A DNA stretch of 64,000 nucleotides from Dactylosporangium siamense (lineage in GTDB: Bacteria > Actinomycetota > Actinomycetes > Mycobacteriales > Micromonosporaceae): NCBI RefSeq assembly GCF_016862795.1, contig NZ_BONQ01000053.1:1-64000 (forward strand), written 5' to 3'. Positions 16,664 through 25,691 of the stretch are shown piece by piece. Position 1 is the stretch's first letter. Every line of letters starts with the position of its first letter. The notes below the pieces were generated by a model, which did not search any database, was not told the DNA's origin, and was given only the letters and a program-made list of their open reading frames with translations. Position numbers and translations under genes: made by a program.

Positions 16664-18330
16664 GCCGACCCCAGCCGTGGCACCGCGGTGAGCAGCTGCC
16701 GGGTGTACGGGTGCCGGGGCCGTTCGAACACCTCGGTGGCGGTGCCGTGCTCGACGACCCGGCCGTCCTTCATGACCAGGATGCGGTCGCTCACGTGGTG
16801 GATCACCCCGAGGTCGTGGGAGATGAACAGGTAGCTGACGCCGAGCTCGTCCTGCAGGTCGGTGAGCAGGTCGAGCACCTGTGCCTGGATGGAGACGTCC
16901 AGCGCGGACACCGGTTCGTCGCAGACGATGACCGACGGCTCCGGCGCGAGCGCCCGGGCGATCGCGACCCGCTGCCGCTGCCCGCCGGACAGCCGCAGCG
17001 GCGAGGAGGCCAGGTGCGCCCCGGTGAGGCCGACCTGCTCCAGCAGCCGCACCGCGCGGTCCCGGGCCTCGGTCTTCGAGCTCGGCGGGCGCCGGCCGGT
17101 GGCCAGGGCGTCGGTCACGATCCGGCCCACGGACCAGCGCGGGTCGAAGGAGCTCAGCGGGTCCTGATACACCACCCCGACCTGTTTGCGCAGCGGCCGG
17201 CGCCGGTCCGTCGACAGCGCCGACCACGGCTCGCCGCGCAGCAGCACCTCGCCCGAGGTGGCCTCCAGGATGGCGAGGGCGATCCGGGCGGTGGTGGTCT
17301 TGCCGGAGCCGGACTCGCCGACGATGCCGAGGGTCTCGCCGCCGAACAGTTCGAAGGAGACGTCGTCGACGACGGTCCGGTCGACCTTGTCGGGGCCGCG
17401 GAACACCTTGGTGAGATGCCGCGCCTCGAGGACGGGCCGGCCCCGGTCGACCTGCCTGCGGGCCCGCTGCACCGTGGTGGCGGTCCCGCTCAGGCGGGTG
17501 CCGCGGGTGTGCTCCGACGGGATCGCCGCCAGCAGCATCCTGGTGTAGTCGTGCCGCGGGTCGTGCAGGACCTGGCCGGCCGGGCCGTGCTCGACGATGT
17601 GGCCGTCGCGCATGACCGCGACCTCGTCGGCGAGCCGGGCCACCACGGACAGGTCGTGGCTGATCAGGATGATCGACGTGCCCCGCTCCTTGGAGGCGGC
17701 GAGCAGGTCGAGCACCTGGGCCTGCACGGTGACGTCGAGCGCGGTCGTCGGCTCGTCGGCGATGAGCAGCGGCGGGTCCAGGGCGATCGCCGAGGCGATG
17801 AGGGCGCGCTGGCGCAGGCCGCCGGACAGCTCGTAGGGCCGCTGCTGGGCCCGGACCTCGGGCTCGGGCACACCGACGGACGCCAGGAGCTCGACCGCCT
17901 TCGCGGCCCGTGCGGCGCGGTTGCCCCACCGGTGCAGCTTCAGCGGCTCGGCCACCTCGTCGCCGACCCGGCGCAGCTGGTCGAGGGACACGAGGGCGTC
18001 CTGCAGGACGAACCCGATCTGCCGGCCGCGCAGGCCCCGCCAGGCCCGTTCGGTCGTGTGCAGCAGGTCGGCGCCGGCGAGGTCGATCCGGTCGGCGCTG
18101 ACCCGGGCGCCCGGCCCGGTCAGCCCGACGAGGGTGCGGGCGGTCACGCTCTTGCCGGACCCGGACTCGCCGACGATGGCGAGGCACTGCCCGGGCCGGG
18201 CGGTGAAGGAGATGCCGCCGACGACCTCGGTGGCGCCGAACGACACCCGCAGGTTCTCCACCCGCAGCAGTTCGGTGGTGCCGGACACCCGGTCGGCCCG
18301 GCCGACCGGGCGATCGTCCACAGTGGTCAT
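16660..18330 (-). CDS. Fused dual ATPase of a peptide/nickel-type ABC importer (DppD-DppF fusion)
   Basis: 556 residues from ATG 18330. Two complete ABC modules lie in tandem. Module 1 has Walker A VGESGSGKSVTA, signature 'LSGGLRQRALIA', Walker B LLIADEPT and HDLSVV. Module 2 has Walker A VGESGSGKTTTA, signature LSGGQRQRVAIA, Walker B VIVCDEPVSALD and 'SHDLGVI'. Each module ends in the peptide-transporter C-terminal region (HDYTRMLLAAIPS; HPYTRQLLTAVPRL). DppD and DppF are usually separate; fusion into one chain is known in actinobacteria. It drives import through the two permeases upstream in the operon. Confidence 0.95.
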   Translation of the reverse strand: MTTVDDRPVGRADRVSGTTELLRVENLRVSFGATEVVGGISFTARPGQCLAIVGESGSGKSVTARTLVGLTGPGARVSADRIDLAGADLLHTTERAWRGLRGRQIGFVLQDALVSLDQLRRVGDEVAEPLKLHRWGNRAARAAKAVELLASVGVPEPEVRAQQRPYELSGGLRQRALIASAIALDPPLLIADEPTTALDVTVQAQVLDLLAASKERGTSIILISHDLSVVARLADEVAVMRDGHIVEHGPAGQVLHDPRHDYTRMLLAAIPSEHTRGTRLSGTATTVQRARRQVDRGRPVLEARHLTKVFRGPDKVDRTVVDDVSFELFGGETLGIVGESGSGKTTTARIALAILEATSGEVLLRGEPWSALSTDRRRPLRKQVGVVYQDPLSSFDPRWSVGRIVTDALATGRRPPSSKTEARDRAVRLLEQVGLTGAHLASSPLRLSGGQRQRVAIARALAPEPSVIVCDEPVSALDVSIQAQVLDLLTDLQDELGVSYLFISHDLGVIHHVSDRILVMKDGRVVEHGTATEVFERPRHPYTRQLLTAVPRLGSA

Positions 18331-19163
18331 CGGGCGGCTCCTCCGAGTCGGTTCTGCAGGGTTCGGCCCAGCGACGTCACGGAGATCGCCACCAGGACGA
18401 TCACGACACCGGGCAGGATCTCCAGCCACCAGGAGGTGGTGATGTGCAGGCGGCCCGCGTCGAGCAGGGCCCCCCATTCGGAGCTGGGCGGGGCGACGCC
18501 GAGGCCGAGGAACGACAGGGCGGACGCCCACACGATCGACTGGCCGACGCCGAGGGTCGCGACCGCGACGAGCGGCCGCATGGCGTTGGGGAACAGGTGC
18601 CGGCGGATGACGGTGAACCATCCGTGGCCCAGCGCCGCCGCCGCCTCGATGAACCCGGCCTGCCGCACCGCCAGGACCTGGCCGCGGATCATCCGGGCGT
18701 ATCCGGGTGCCGAGCCGATGCCGACGGCGGCGATCGACGTCGCGAGCGACGGGCCGCGCACGGCGATGACCAGCAGCGCCAGGAGCAGCGCCGGGAACGC
18801 GAACGCGACCTCGAGCACGCGGGTGATGGCCGCGTCGACGACTCTCCCGGCGAGGGCCGCGGTGAACCCGAGCCCGATCGCGATCACGAACGCCAGCGCC
18901 GTGGCGCCGAGGCCGATGCCGAGGGACTCGCGGGCGCCGTGCACGACCCGGGTGAACAGGTCGCGGCCGGCGTCGTCGGTGCCGAACGGATGCGCCCACG
19001 ACGGCGCCTCCAGGGTGGACTTCAGGTCGATCGCGGTGGGGCTGCCGTCGACCAGCAGCCCCGGGACGAGCGCGGCGGCCACCACGAACGCGACGACCAG
19101 CAGCGACAGCACCGTCCCGACCTTGGGAAGGTGGACCGCCCGGGTGACCGTCAGCGTGCTCAT
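18327..19163 (-). CDS. ABC transporter permease, DppC family
   Basis: 278 residues from ATG 19163, overlapping the preceding gene by 4 bp. It has the peptide/nickel permease layout: an N-terminal TM, a short extracellular loop with 'HPFGTDDAGRDLFTRVVHGAR', then five TMs. The EAA motif that contacts the ATPase reads EAAAALGHGWFTVIRRHLFPNAM. It forms a heterodimeric pore with the DppB-type subunit. Confidence 0.94.
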   Translation of the reverse strand: MSTLTVTRAVHLPKVGTVLSLLVVAFVVAAALVPGLLVDGSPTAIDLKSTLEAPSWAHPFGTDDAGRDLFTRVVHGARESLGIGLGATALAFVIAIGLGFTAALAGRVVDAAITRVLEVAFAFPALLLALLVIAVRGPSLATSIAAVGIGSAPGYARMIRGQVLAVRQAGFIEAAAALGHGWFTVIRRHLFPNAMRPLVAVATLGVGQSIVWASALSFLGLGVAPPSSEWGALLDAGRLHITTSWWLEILPGVVIVLVAISVTSLGRTLQNRLGGAAR

Positions 19164-20101
19164 GCGGCACGCAGCCGCGGGTCGACGATCGCGTAGGCCA
19201 GGTCGACCAGCAGGTTCGCCACCACGTAGATGGCGGCGACCACCAGCACGATCCCGGACACCGTCGGCAGGTCCCGGGTGTTGACCGCGGTGACCAGCAC
19301 CTGGCCGATCCCGGGCCGGCCGAAGATGTTCTCCGCGATGACGGCGCCGGAGACGAGCGCGCCGAGCGCCCAGCCGGACAGCGTGATCGCCGGGAGGATG
19401 GCGTGGCGCAGGACGTGCTGCACCCGCACCCCCAGATCCGACATCCCACGGGTGCGGGCGGTCGTCACGAACGGCTGCTGCAGGACCTGCTCGAACTCGT
19501 CGCGGGTCACCTGACCGAGGAACCCCGCGAGCGGGATGGCCAGGGTCAGCACCGGCAGGACCGTGCCCAGCGCGCTGGTGCCCCCGATGATCGGGAACAC
19601 CCGCAGCTGGACCGCGAAGACCACGAGCAGCACGACACCGACCCAGTAGTGCGGGAGGCTGGCCGTCAGCGCCTCCCAGGTGGTGCCGAGGCTGGTGAGG
19701 AACCTGCCCCGTTTGACGGTCAGCAGGGTGATGCCGAGCGCGAGGGCCCAGGCGACCAGCAGCGCCGCTCCGGTCAGGGTCAGGCTCGGCAGCAGCTGCC
19801 CGCCGATCACCTCGGTCACCGGCCGTTTCTGCGTGTACGAGGTGCCGAGGTCACCGTGGAACAGCCCGGTGACGTAGTCCAGGTACTGCACGATGACCGG
19901 GTCGTCGAACCCGAACCGCTCGTTGAGTGGCGCGAGCTCATCGACCGACCACTTCTTGTCCTGCCCGGTCTGCAGGTTCATGAGGGTGTTGGCCCGGTCG
20001 CCGGGGACGGCGAGCTGGGCGAAGAAGGTGACGGACGCGGCGGCCACGATCACGACCACCGACGTCACCGCCTTCACCGCGATGCGGCGCAGCCTGCTCA
20101 T
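19160..20101 (-). CDS. ABC transporter permease, DppB family
   Basis: 313 residues from ATG 20101, seven bases after the binding-protein gene. The first TM is followed by a periplasmic region with LNERFGFDDPVIVQYLDYVTGLFHGDLGTSY, a hallmark of DppB-type subunits. The EAA loop reads ...QPFVTTARTRGMSDLGVRVQHVLRHAILP. It partners the DppC subunit in a peptide/nickel-type importer that, by context, takes up an organosulfur compound. Confidence 0.94.
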   Translation of the reverse strand: MSRLRRIAVKAVTSVVVIVAAASVTFFAQLAVPGDRANTLMNLQTGQDKKWSVDELAPLNERFGFDDPVIVQYLDYVTGLFHGDLGTSYTQKRPVTEVIGGQLLPSLTLTGAALLVAWALALGITLLTVKRGRFLTSLGTTWEALTASLPHYWVGVVLLVVFAVQLRVFPIIGGTSALGTVLPVLTLAIPLAGFLGQVTRDEFEQVLQQPFVTTARTRGMSDLGVRVQHVLRHAILPAITLSGWALGALVSGAVIAENIFGRPGIGQVLVTAVNTRDLPTVSGIVLVVAAIYVVANLLVDLAYAIVDPRLRAA

Positions 20102-20108
20102 CGTCGCC

Positions 20109-21734
20109 TCATCCCGTGAAGTACGCGTCGGAGAAGACCGGCTCGCCCTGGCTCTTCTCGAGCCACACGTTCTTGAGGTTCTGGGCGACCGCGTAGGTCG
20201 AGTTCTGCGTGTACAGGCCGATACCCGCCGCGTCGTCCTGGATGATCTTCTGCGCCTGGCCGTAGAGGTCGTTCGCCTTCGTGGCGTCGGGCTCGGAGTT
20301 GGCCTGCTGGATCACGGCGGACAGCGTCTCGTTGTTGTAGAAGGACCGGTTGCTGCCGTTCGGCTTCTCGGTGGTGGACGGGCGCCACACAATCCACAGG
20401 ATCGACGGGGCCGGGCTGGTCCAGTAGGAGGGGGTCGCGTCGAACGTGCTCGGGTCGGTGTACTTGCCGCCCCACAGCTCGGCCTGGGTGGCCGGGATCA
20501 GCTTGATGTCGAAGCCGATCTGCTTCCACTGCTCCTGCAGCACCTGCAGGACGGTCGCGCCCTCCTGGGTGAAGATGAACCCGGAGCCGTAGACGAGCTT
20601 GATGGTCAGCGGCTTGCCGTCCTTGGTGCGGACCTTGTCCGCGTTGCGCTGCGTCCAGCCGGCCTCGTCGAGCAGCTGGTTGGCCTTGGCCGGGTCGTAG
20701 GCGTACGCCTTGGCGACCTCGGCGTTGTAGCCCGGGGTGGCCTGGCTGACCGCGGGGTTGCCCTCGTAGGGGATCACGCCGTGGAAGCCGGCCTCGACGG
20801 CGGACTTGCGGTCGGCGCCGTACGCGAACGCCTTGCGCACGGCCGCGTCGGTGAACGGGCCGGTCCTGGTGTTGATGTAGAACGACACCGGCTTGCCGGG
20901 TGTGATGTAGCGGATCGTCTGGTAGCGCGACTGCGCGTCCTTCCAGTTGACCGTCGGCACTTCGTAGACGACGTGTGACTCGCCGGTGCTCAGCGACGCG
21001 TACCGGGACACGCCGTCGGCGACGAACTTCCAGCGGACCTCGTCGACGATCGCCGGGCCTTCGTGCTTCGCGGTCGCCGGCCAGGACGTGTAGCCGGGGT
21101 TCTTGGCGAGCACGACCTCCTCGCCGTGCTTCCACTCCTTGACCGTGAACCCGCCGGAGCCGATCGGCTTCTCGCAGTTCTCCTTCTCGGTGCGGGACTT
21201 GAACGCCGTCGGTGACTGGATGCCGAAGTAGCCCTGGGTGGCGAGGGTCAGGAACGGCGGGAACGGCGTGTTGAACTCGATCTCGACGGTGCTCGCGTCG
21301 ATCGCCTTCGCGGCCTTGTAGTACGGGTCGATCGACACCTTGGCGGTGCTGTTGCCGCCCTTGTTCTCCCAGTAGTCGAAGTTCCAGGCGACCGCCTCGG
21401 CGTCCACCGGCGTGCCATCGGTGAACTTCACGCCGTCCTTGAGGGTGAAGGTGTACTTGAGGCCGTCCGGCGACACCGCCCACTTCGTGGCCAGCCACGG
21501 CTTGACGGTGCCGTCCTCGGCGAGGGTGACGAGGCCGTCGAGGACCTGCCGGGAGATGTATGCCTGCTGGATCCAGCCGCCGAAGATGCACGGCGGTTCC
21601 TGGACGTGTCCGTAGACGATCGTGCCGCCGGCCTTCGGGGTCCCGCCGCCGGCCGCGGGGTCGCTGCCGCAGGCGCTCAGCGACGCGGTCGCGAGCACGG
21701 CGGCGGCGAGGACAGCAGCTGTTCGAGCCTTCAC
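20109..21734 (-). CDS. Solute-binding lipoprotein, family 5 (SBP_bac_5)
   Basis: 541 residues from ATG 21734, overlapping the NtaA-like gene by 4 bp. The signal peptide ends in a lipobox with Cys22 (ATASLSACGSD), so the protein is lipid-anchored outside the membrane. The family 5 fold is recognised from 'LVTLAEDGTVKPWLATKW', 'LKYTFTLKDGVKFTDGTPVDAEAVAWNF' and 'KAFAYGADRKSAV'. These proteins usually bind peptides, nickel chelates or opines. Its placement among flavin monooxygenases suggests an organosulfur ligand, which is inference. Confidence 0.93.
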   Translation of the reverse strand: MKARTAAVLAAAVLATASLSACGSDPAAGGGTPKAGGTIVYGHVQEPPCIFGGWIQQAYISRQVLDGLVTLAEDGTVKPWLATKWAVSPDGLKYTFTLKDGVKFTDGTPVDAEAVAWNFDYWENKGGNSTAKVSIDPYYKAAKAIDASTVEIEFNTPFPPFLTLATQGYFGIQSPTAFKSRTEKENCEKPIGSGGFTVKEWKHGEEVVLAKNPGYTSWPATAKHEGPAIVDEVRWKFVADGVSRYASLSTGESHVVYEVPTVNWKDAQSRYQTIRYITPGKPVSFYINTRTGPFTDAAVRKAFAYGADRKSAVEAGFHGVIPYEGNPAVSQATPGYNAEVAKAYAYDPAKANQLLDEAGWTQRNADKVRTKDGKPLTIKLVYGSGFIFTQEGATVLQVLQEQWKQIGFDIKLIPATQAELWGGKYTDPSTFDATPSYWTSPAPSILWIVWRPSTTEKPNGSNRSFYNNETLSAVIQQANSEPDATKANDLYGQAQKIIQDDAAGIGLYTQNSTYAVAQNLKNVWLEKSQGEPVFSDAYFTG

Positions 21735-23149
21735 TGGGCTTCCTTCACGTCGGTGGGGAGTGGGTCGGTGATGCCGCTCACCGGGAGATTGGCGCCGCCG
21801 CGGTACCTGGCGCCGAAGTGCCGGTCGGGCAGCCGGTCACCGTCGCCGAAGATGCGGTCGCGGAGGGTTTCGCGTTCGTCGTATTCGCGGCGCAGCCGGC
21901 CACGGTCGCGCAGCACCGGCACGACCAGGTCGATGAAGTCGCGGGCGGTGTCGTGGGAGTGGTACTGCAGCAGGTTGATCCCGTCGATGCCGACCTCGTC
22001 GAGCCAGCGTTCGATCTCGTCGGCGACCTGTTCCGGGTCGCCGACCGCGAGCAGCGGCTGGCGGCCGAGGTCGCCGAAGCCTTCCAGGACCTCGCCGACG
22101 GTCTGCTCCGGGTCGATGACCCGGAACCGGCCGGCGCGGCCGTTTTTGTCACCGTCGCCGACCGCGTCCTTGACCTTCGTGTCCGGCGGGAACGCCGTCG
22201 GGTCCCACGGCAGGCCGGCGTGGGCCAGGTAGCCGTCGGCGCTGGCGAGCTCCTGGTAACGGGCGAACTTCTCCTTCGCCTCGGCCTCCGTCGGTGCCAC
22301 GACCACGCCGGCGATGGTGACGAACCGGACGTCGTCGGCGCGACGGCCGGCGGCGACGGCCGCCGCGCGGATGCCCGCGATCGTCTTGCGCAGCGCCTCG
22401 GTGGTCGGGCCGCCGGTGAAGACGACCTCGGCGTGCTTGCCGGCGAACTTCGTGCCGGCCGCGCTGGCGGTCGCCGTGAACAGCACCGGCGTGCGCTGCC
22501 GGCTGGGCGACGGCAGGTGCGGCCCCTCGACCTTGAAGTATTCGCCCTCGTGGTGGATCGGGCGGATCTTCGCCGGGTCGGCGAACCGGTTGCCGTCGCG
22601 GTCGGCGACGATCGCGTCGTCGTCCCACGAGCCCTCCCACAGCTTGTAGAGGACGTCGAGGTACTCGTCGGCCCGCTCGAACCGGTTGTCGTGCTCGACC
22701 TCGCCGTCGTGGCCGAAGTTGCGGGCCGCGTTGGGCAGATAGGACGTGACGATGTTCCAGCCGACCCGCCCCTTGGTGAGGTGGTCGAGGGTGCTGAGCC
22801 GGCGGGCCCACGCGAACGGTGGCTCGTAGGTCGTGGAGAACGTGATGCCGAAGCCCAGGTGCTGGGTGACGGCCGCCATGGCCGGCACCACCGAGGCCGG
22901 GTCGTTGTTGGGGATCTGCAGGCCCTGCCGGATGGCGGTGGCCGCGGAGCCGCGGAACGTGTCGTAGGTGCCGACGACGTCGGCCAGGAAGACCGCGTCG
23001 AAGCCGCCCTCCTCCAGCAGCCGCGCGAGCTCGGTCCAGTACTCGATGTCGTTGAACCGCTCGCGGTTGTTGTCCGGCAGCCGCCACAGCCCGTGGGTGA
23101 TGTGGCTGACGCAGTTCATCTCGAACAGGTTGAGGATGAGTCTTTTCAT
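21731..23149 (-). CDS. NtaA/SnaA/DszA-family FMNH2-dependent monooxygenase, copy 1
   Basis: 472 residues from ATG 23149. Luciferase-like; the NtaA/DszA subfamily shows in the start KRLILNLFEMNCVSHITHGLWR, the ARLLEEGGFDAVFLADVVG block, STLDHLTKGRVGWNIVTSYLPNAARNFG and the long ADEYLDVLYKLWEGSWDDDA insert region. Members oxidise nitrilotriacetate, pristinamycin or dibenzothiophene sulfone; several belong to sulfur-starvation operons. The open frame upstream of ATG 23149 is a shadow of the next gene. Confidence 0.92.
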   Translation of the reverse strand: MKRLILNLFEMNCVSHITHGLWRLPDNNRERFNDIEYWTELARLLEEGGFDAVFLADVVGTYDTFRGSAATAIRQGLQIPNNDPASVVPAMAAVTQHLGFGITFSTTYEPPFAWARRLSTLDHLTKGRVGWNIVTSYLPNAARNFGHDGEVEHDNRFERADEYLDVLYKLWEGSWDDDAIVADRDGNRFADPAKIRPIHHEGEYFKVEGPHLPSPSRQRTPVLFTATASAAGTKFAGKHAEVVFTGGPTTEALRKTIAGIRAAAVAAGRRADDVRFVTIAGVVVAPTEAEAKEKFARYQELASADGYLAHAGLPWDPTAFPPDTKVKDAVGDGDKNGRAGRFRVIDPEQTVGEVLEGFGDLGRQPLLAVGDPEQVADEIERWLDEVGIDGINLLQYHSHDTARDFIDLVVPVLRDRGRLRREYDERETLRDRIFGDGDRLPDRHFGARYRGGANLPVSGITDPLPTDVKEAQ

Positions 23150-24513
23150 GCCGGCACCGCCGCGGTCCTGCGGTACTGCGCGGCGGGATGCGTGTCGGGC
23201 AGGCGGTCGCGGCCGAACAGCTTCTGCCGCAGCGTGCCCTCGGCGTATTCGCGCTGGGCCAGGCCGCGCTCGCGCAGCACCGGGATGACGTGGTCGACGA
23301 ACTCCTCGTAACTGCCGGGGATCTCGGCGTTGACGACGTTGATCCCGTCGACGCCCGCCGCCCGCCAGCGCTCCAGCTGGTCCGCGATCTGCTCCGGGGT
23401 GCCGGTGACCCGGCCGTTGTGCGAGGTGTAGTGCGCGACGTCGCGCAGCGTCGGCGGCCGGTCGGTGACCAGGTCGTTGATCCAGCCGAGGATCGACTGG
23501 ACGCCCTCGGTCTCGAGCTCGCCGACGGGCCGGTCGAGGTCCTCGTGGCCGAAGTCGATGCCGATCGCGCCGGACATGTGCGACAGCTGCCCGTCGTAGT
23601 CGATCCACTGGTCGAGCTCGTCGCTGCGGCGCTTCGCCTCCTCCTCGGTCGAGCCGACGACGAAGTGCAGGCCCTGGAAGAACTTCAGGTCCTGCGGCGA
23701 GCGCCCGTGCCCGACCGCGCGGGCCCGGATGTCGGCGGTGTCGCGGGCCGCGGCCTGGACCGTCGGCGCGACGATGAAGACCGCCTCGGCGTTCTTCGCG
23801 GCGAAGGTGCGGCCGGCCTCGGACGCGCCGGCCTGGAACAGCAGCGGCGTGCGCTGCGGCGACGGGCTCACCAGGTGCGGGCCCTCCACCTGGTAGCGCG
23901 GGCCCTCATGGTTGATCCGGTGGATCTTGTCGTAGTCGGCGTGGACGCCAGTCTCGCGGTCCTGCACCAGCGCGTCGTCCTCCCACGAGCCCTCCCAGAG
24001 CTTGTAGGCGACGTCGACGTACTCGTCGGCCCAGGCGTAGCGCTCGTCGTGCTTCGTCAGCCCTTCCAGGCCGAAGTTGCGCGAGGCGTTGGGCAGGTAG
24101 TTGGTGACGATGTTCCAGGCGACCCGGCCCTTGCTGGCGTGGTCGAGGGTGGAGATCCGCCGGGCGAAGTTGAACGGGTGCTCCTGCAGGATCGACGCGG
24201 TGAACGCGATGCCGAGGTGTTGCGTGGCGTAGGCGATCGCACTGGCCAGGACCGACGGGTCGTTGCTCGGCACCTGCAGGCCCGCCTCGACGTACTTGCG
24301 CTCGTCGCCGCGGTAGGGCGCGTAGAGGCCGACGACGTCGGCGAAGAAGATCGCGTCGAAGGTGCCGCGCTCCAGGGTCTTCGCGAGGTCGACCCACAGG
24401 TCGAGGCTGTTGAAGTCGGCCTGGCGCGCGGTCGGGCGGCGCCAGGTCCCCTGGATGATGTGGCCGGTGGTGTTCATGACGAAGGCAGCGAAATGTAGGG
24501 GTCGCTCGGGCAT
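23146..24513 (-). CDS. NtaA/SnaA/DszA-family FMNH2-dependent monooxygenase, copy 2 (first gene of operon)
   Basis: 455 residues; ATG 24513 follows GGAGA on the minus strand, and the earlier in-frame ATG at 24582 lies inside the putative structured leader. It is a clear paralogue of the next gene, with 'NTTGHIIQGTWRRP', LERGTFDAIFFADVVGLY, 'STLDHASKGRVAWNIVTNYLPNASRNFG' and ADEYVDVAYKLWEGSWEDDA. As first gene it sets the 5' end of the operon, behind a 24618-24633 palindrome and about 100 nt of leader. Reduced FMN would come from the reductase at the operon's far end. Confidence 0.93.
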   Translation of the reverse strand: MPERPLHFAAFVMNTTGHIIQGTWRRPTARQADFNSLDLWVDLAKTLERGTFDAIFFADVVGLYAPYRGDERKYVEAGLQVPSNDPSVLASAIAYATQHLGIAFTASILQEHPFNFARRISTLDHASKGRVAWNIVTNYLPNASRNFGLEGLTKHDERYAWADEYVDVAYKLWEGSWEDDALVQDRETGVHADYDKIHRINHEGPRYQVEGPHLVSPSPQRTPLLFQAGASEAGRTFAAKNAEAVFIVAPTVQAAARDTADIRARAVGHGRSPQDLKFFQGLHFVVGSTEEEAKRRSDELDQWIDYDGQLSHMSGAIGIDFGHEDLDRPVGELETEGVQSILGWINDLVTDRPPTLRDVAHYTSHNGRVTGTPEQIADQLERWRAAGVDGINVVNAEIPGSYEEFVDHVIPVLRERGLAQREYAEGTLRQKLFGRDRLPDTHPAAQYRRTAAVPA

Positions 24514-24540
24514 ACGTCGTCTCCAGTGCCGCGGGACAGC

Positions 24541-24600
24541 GGGGGTTGGTGCCCTCATCGGGCCGGGCCGGCCGCTGGCCAAGGTGTCGTCAGCGACCCC
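24541..24600 (-). ncRNA. Candidate structured 5' leader of the sulfur operon
   Basis: Read on the minus strand, GGGGT (24600-24596) can pair with ACCCC (24546-24542) to close a junction. Inside are three small stem-loops: GTCG-CTGA-CGAC (24597-24586), GGCC-AGC-GGCC (24580-24570) and GCCC-GATGA-GGGC (24563-24551), followed by ACCAACC. The GATGA loop and the ACCAACC are reminiscent of SAM-binding leaders, but I cannot match it to a known class. The outer helix and the first hairpin share two bases. It lies between the probable transcription start (near 24612) and the start codon at 24513. Confidence 0.35.
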
Positions 24601-24617
24601 TCGGGTATCTCGGTAAA

Positions 24618-24633
24618 TACTATAGACTTAGTA
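24618..24633. promoter_or_regulatory. LysR-type operator and -10 region of the sulfur operon
   Basis: TACTATAGACTTAGTA has 5-bp inverted arms (TACTA/TAGTA) around TAGACT, in an AT-rich island within very GC-rich DNA. On the minus strand it contains TATAGT, a good -10 box, 94 bp before the first monooxygenase start. The -35 (TTGCGC, 19-bp spacer) is poor, as expected of an activator-dependent promoter. The LysR gene starts 79 bp away on the other strand. Confidence 0.55.
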
Positions 24634-24711
24634 GGGTATCGACGCGCAAGGCCCCGGGTTGAAGGCGTTGTCGATCCCCCCGACGACGTCGCCGATCACC
24701 TGGGAGTGCGC

Positions 24712-25629
24712 ATGCGCATCGAGCAGCTCACCTACCTCGCCGCCGTGACCAGGCACGGCTCGCTGCGCCGCGCCGGCGAGCAACTCCACGTGTCGCAGCC
24801 CGCGCTCAGCGAGGCGATCCGCAAGCTCGAACAGGAGCTCGGGGTGGCCCTGCTGGACCGGCGCCGCTCCGGCGCCCGCATCAGCGCCGCCGGCCAGGAG
24901 CTGCTGCAGCCGATCGTCGACGTCCTGGAGGCGGTCGACCGGCTCAAGGCCGCCGCGGGCAACCAGCGCACCACCCGCCGGACGCTGCGCATCGGCACCG
25001 TCAACGCGGGCACCGCCGCACTGGTCCTGCCCGCCGTGCGCGCCCTCCAGGCCGCCGACAGCGCCACCGTCGTCGAGGTCCGCAACCTGCAGCAGGACGA
25101 GATCCACGTCTCCCTCGCCGAGGGCACCCTCGACCTGGGCCTGGTCAACCTGCTCGACGGTGACGACGTGCCGCCGGATCTGGAGGCGACCCCACTGCTG
25201 GTCGGCAGCCCCGCCGCGGTCCTGCCCGCCGGCCATCCGCTCGCCGCCGGCGCCGAGGTCACCGTCGACGACCTGCGCGCCGAACGGTTCGTCGCGATGC
25301 GATCCGGCTATCTCATGCACCGGTTCGCGCACCGCCTCTTCGGCGCCGAACTGCCCACCCGCTGGCACTCCACCGACGGTGCCGAGATGGGCAAGATGAT
25401 GGTCGCGGAGGGCATCGGCCTCACCGTGCTGCCCGACTACAGCGTGCTCGGCGACCCCCTCGAGCGGGCCGGCCTGATCATGACAAGGCCCATCAAAGGC
25501 GACACGACCGTCATCACCATGGCGGCGCTGCACCGCCGGCAGGCCCGCGTCCCACCCGCCGTCGTCGAGCTGCTCGACCACCTGCGCGACCGCGCGCGGC
25601 AGGCGCTCCCGGCCCGGCCGTCAACCTGA
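24712..25629 (+). CDS. LysR-family regulator divergent from the sulfur operon
   Basis: 305 residues; GGGAG lies six bases before ATG 24712, and the open frame upstream is not coding-like. The helix-turn-helix occupies residues 1-60 (MRIEQLTYLAAVTRHGSLRRAGEQL; SQPALSEAIRKLEQELG). The co-inducer domain follows, with RTLRIGTVNAGTAALVLPAV opening the first lobe. It probably activates the divergent eleven-gene operon under sulfur limitation, in the manner of Cbl/SsuR-type regulators, and autoregulates. The co-inducer is unknown. Confidence 0.9.
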   Translation: MRIEQLTYLAAVTRHGSLRRAGEQLHVSQPALSEAIRKLEQELGVALLDRRRSGARISAAGQELLQPIVDVLEAVDRLKAAAGNQRTTRRTLRIGTVNAGTAALVLPAVRALQAADSATVVEVRNLQQDEIHVSLAEGTLDLGLVNLLDGDDVPPDLEATPLLVGSPAAVLPAGHPLAAGAEVTVDDLRAERFVAMRSGYLMHRFAHRLFGAELPTRWHSTDGAEMGKMMVAEGIGLTVLPDYSVLGDPLERAGLIMTRPIKGDTTVITMAALHRRQARVPPAVVELLDHLRDRARQALPARPST

Positions 25630-25691
25630 ATCCGTCACCGTGCGCTGCCACGGTCGCTACGCTCGGCATACTCAACGAGCATCGCGCCAGC

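Noticed and set aside
12443-24513. Secondary-metabolite gene cluster
   Set aside because: Despite many oxygenases there are no PKS, NRPS, terpene or RiPP genes; all families fit sulfur scavenging.
24541-24600. SAM-IV or SAM-I riboswitch by name
   Set aside because: Only the GATGA and CCAACC fragments resemble SAM leaders; the full conserved core and pseudoknot could not be placed, so I report only a structured-leader candidate.
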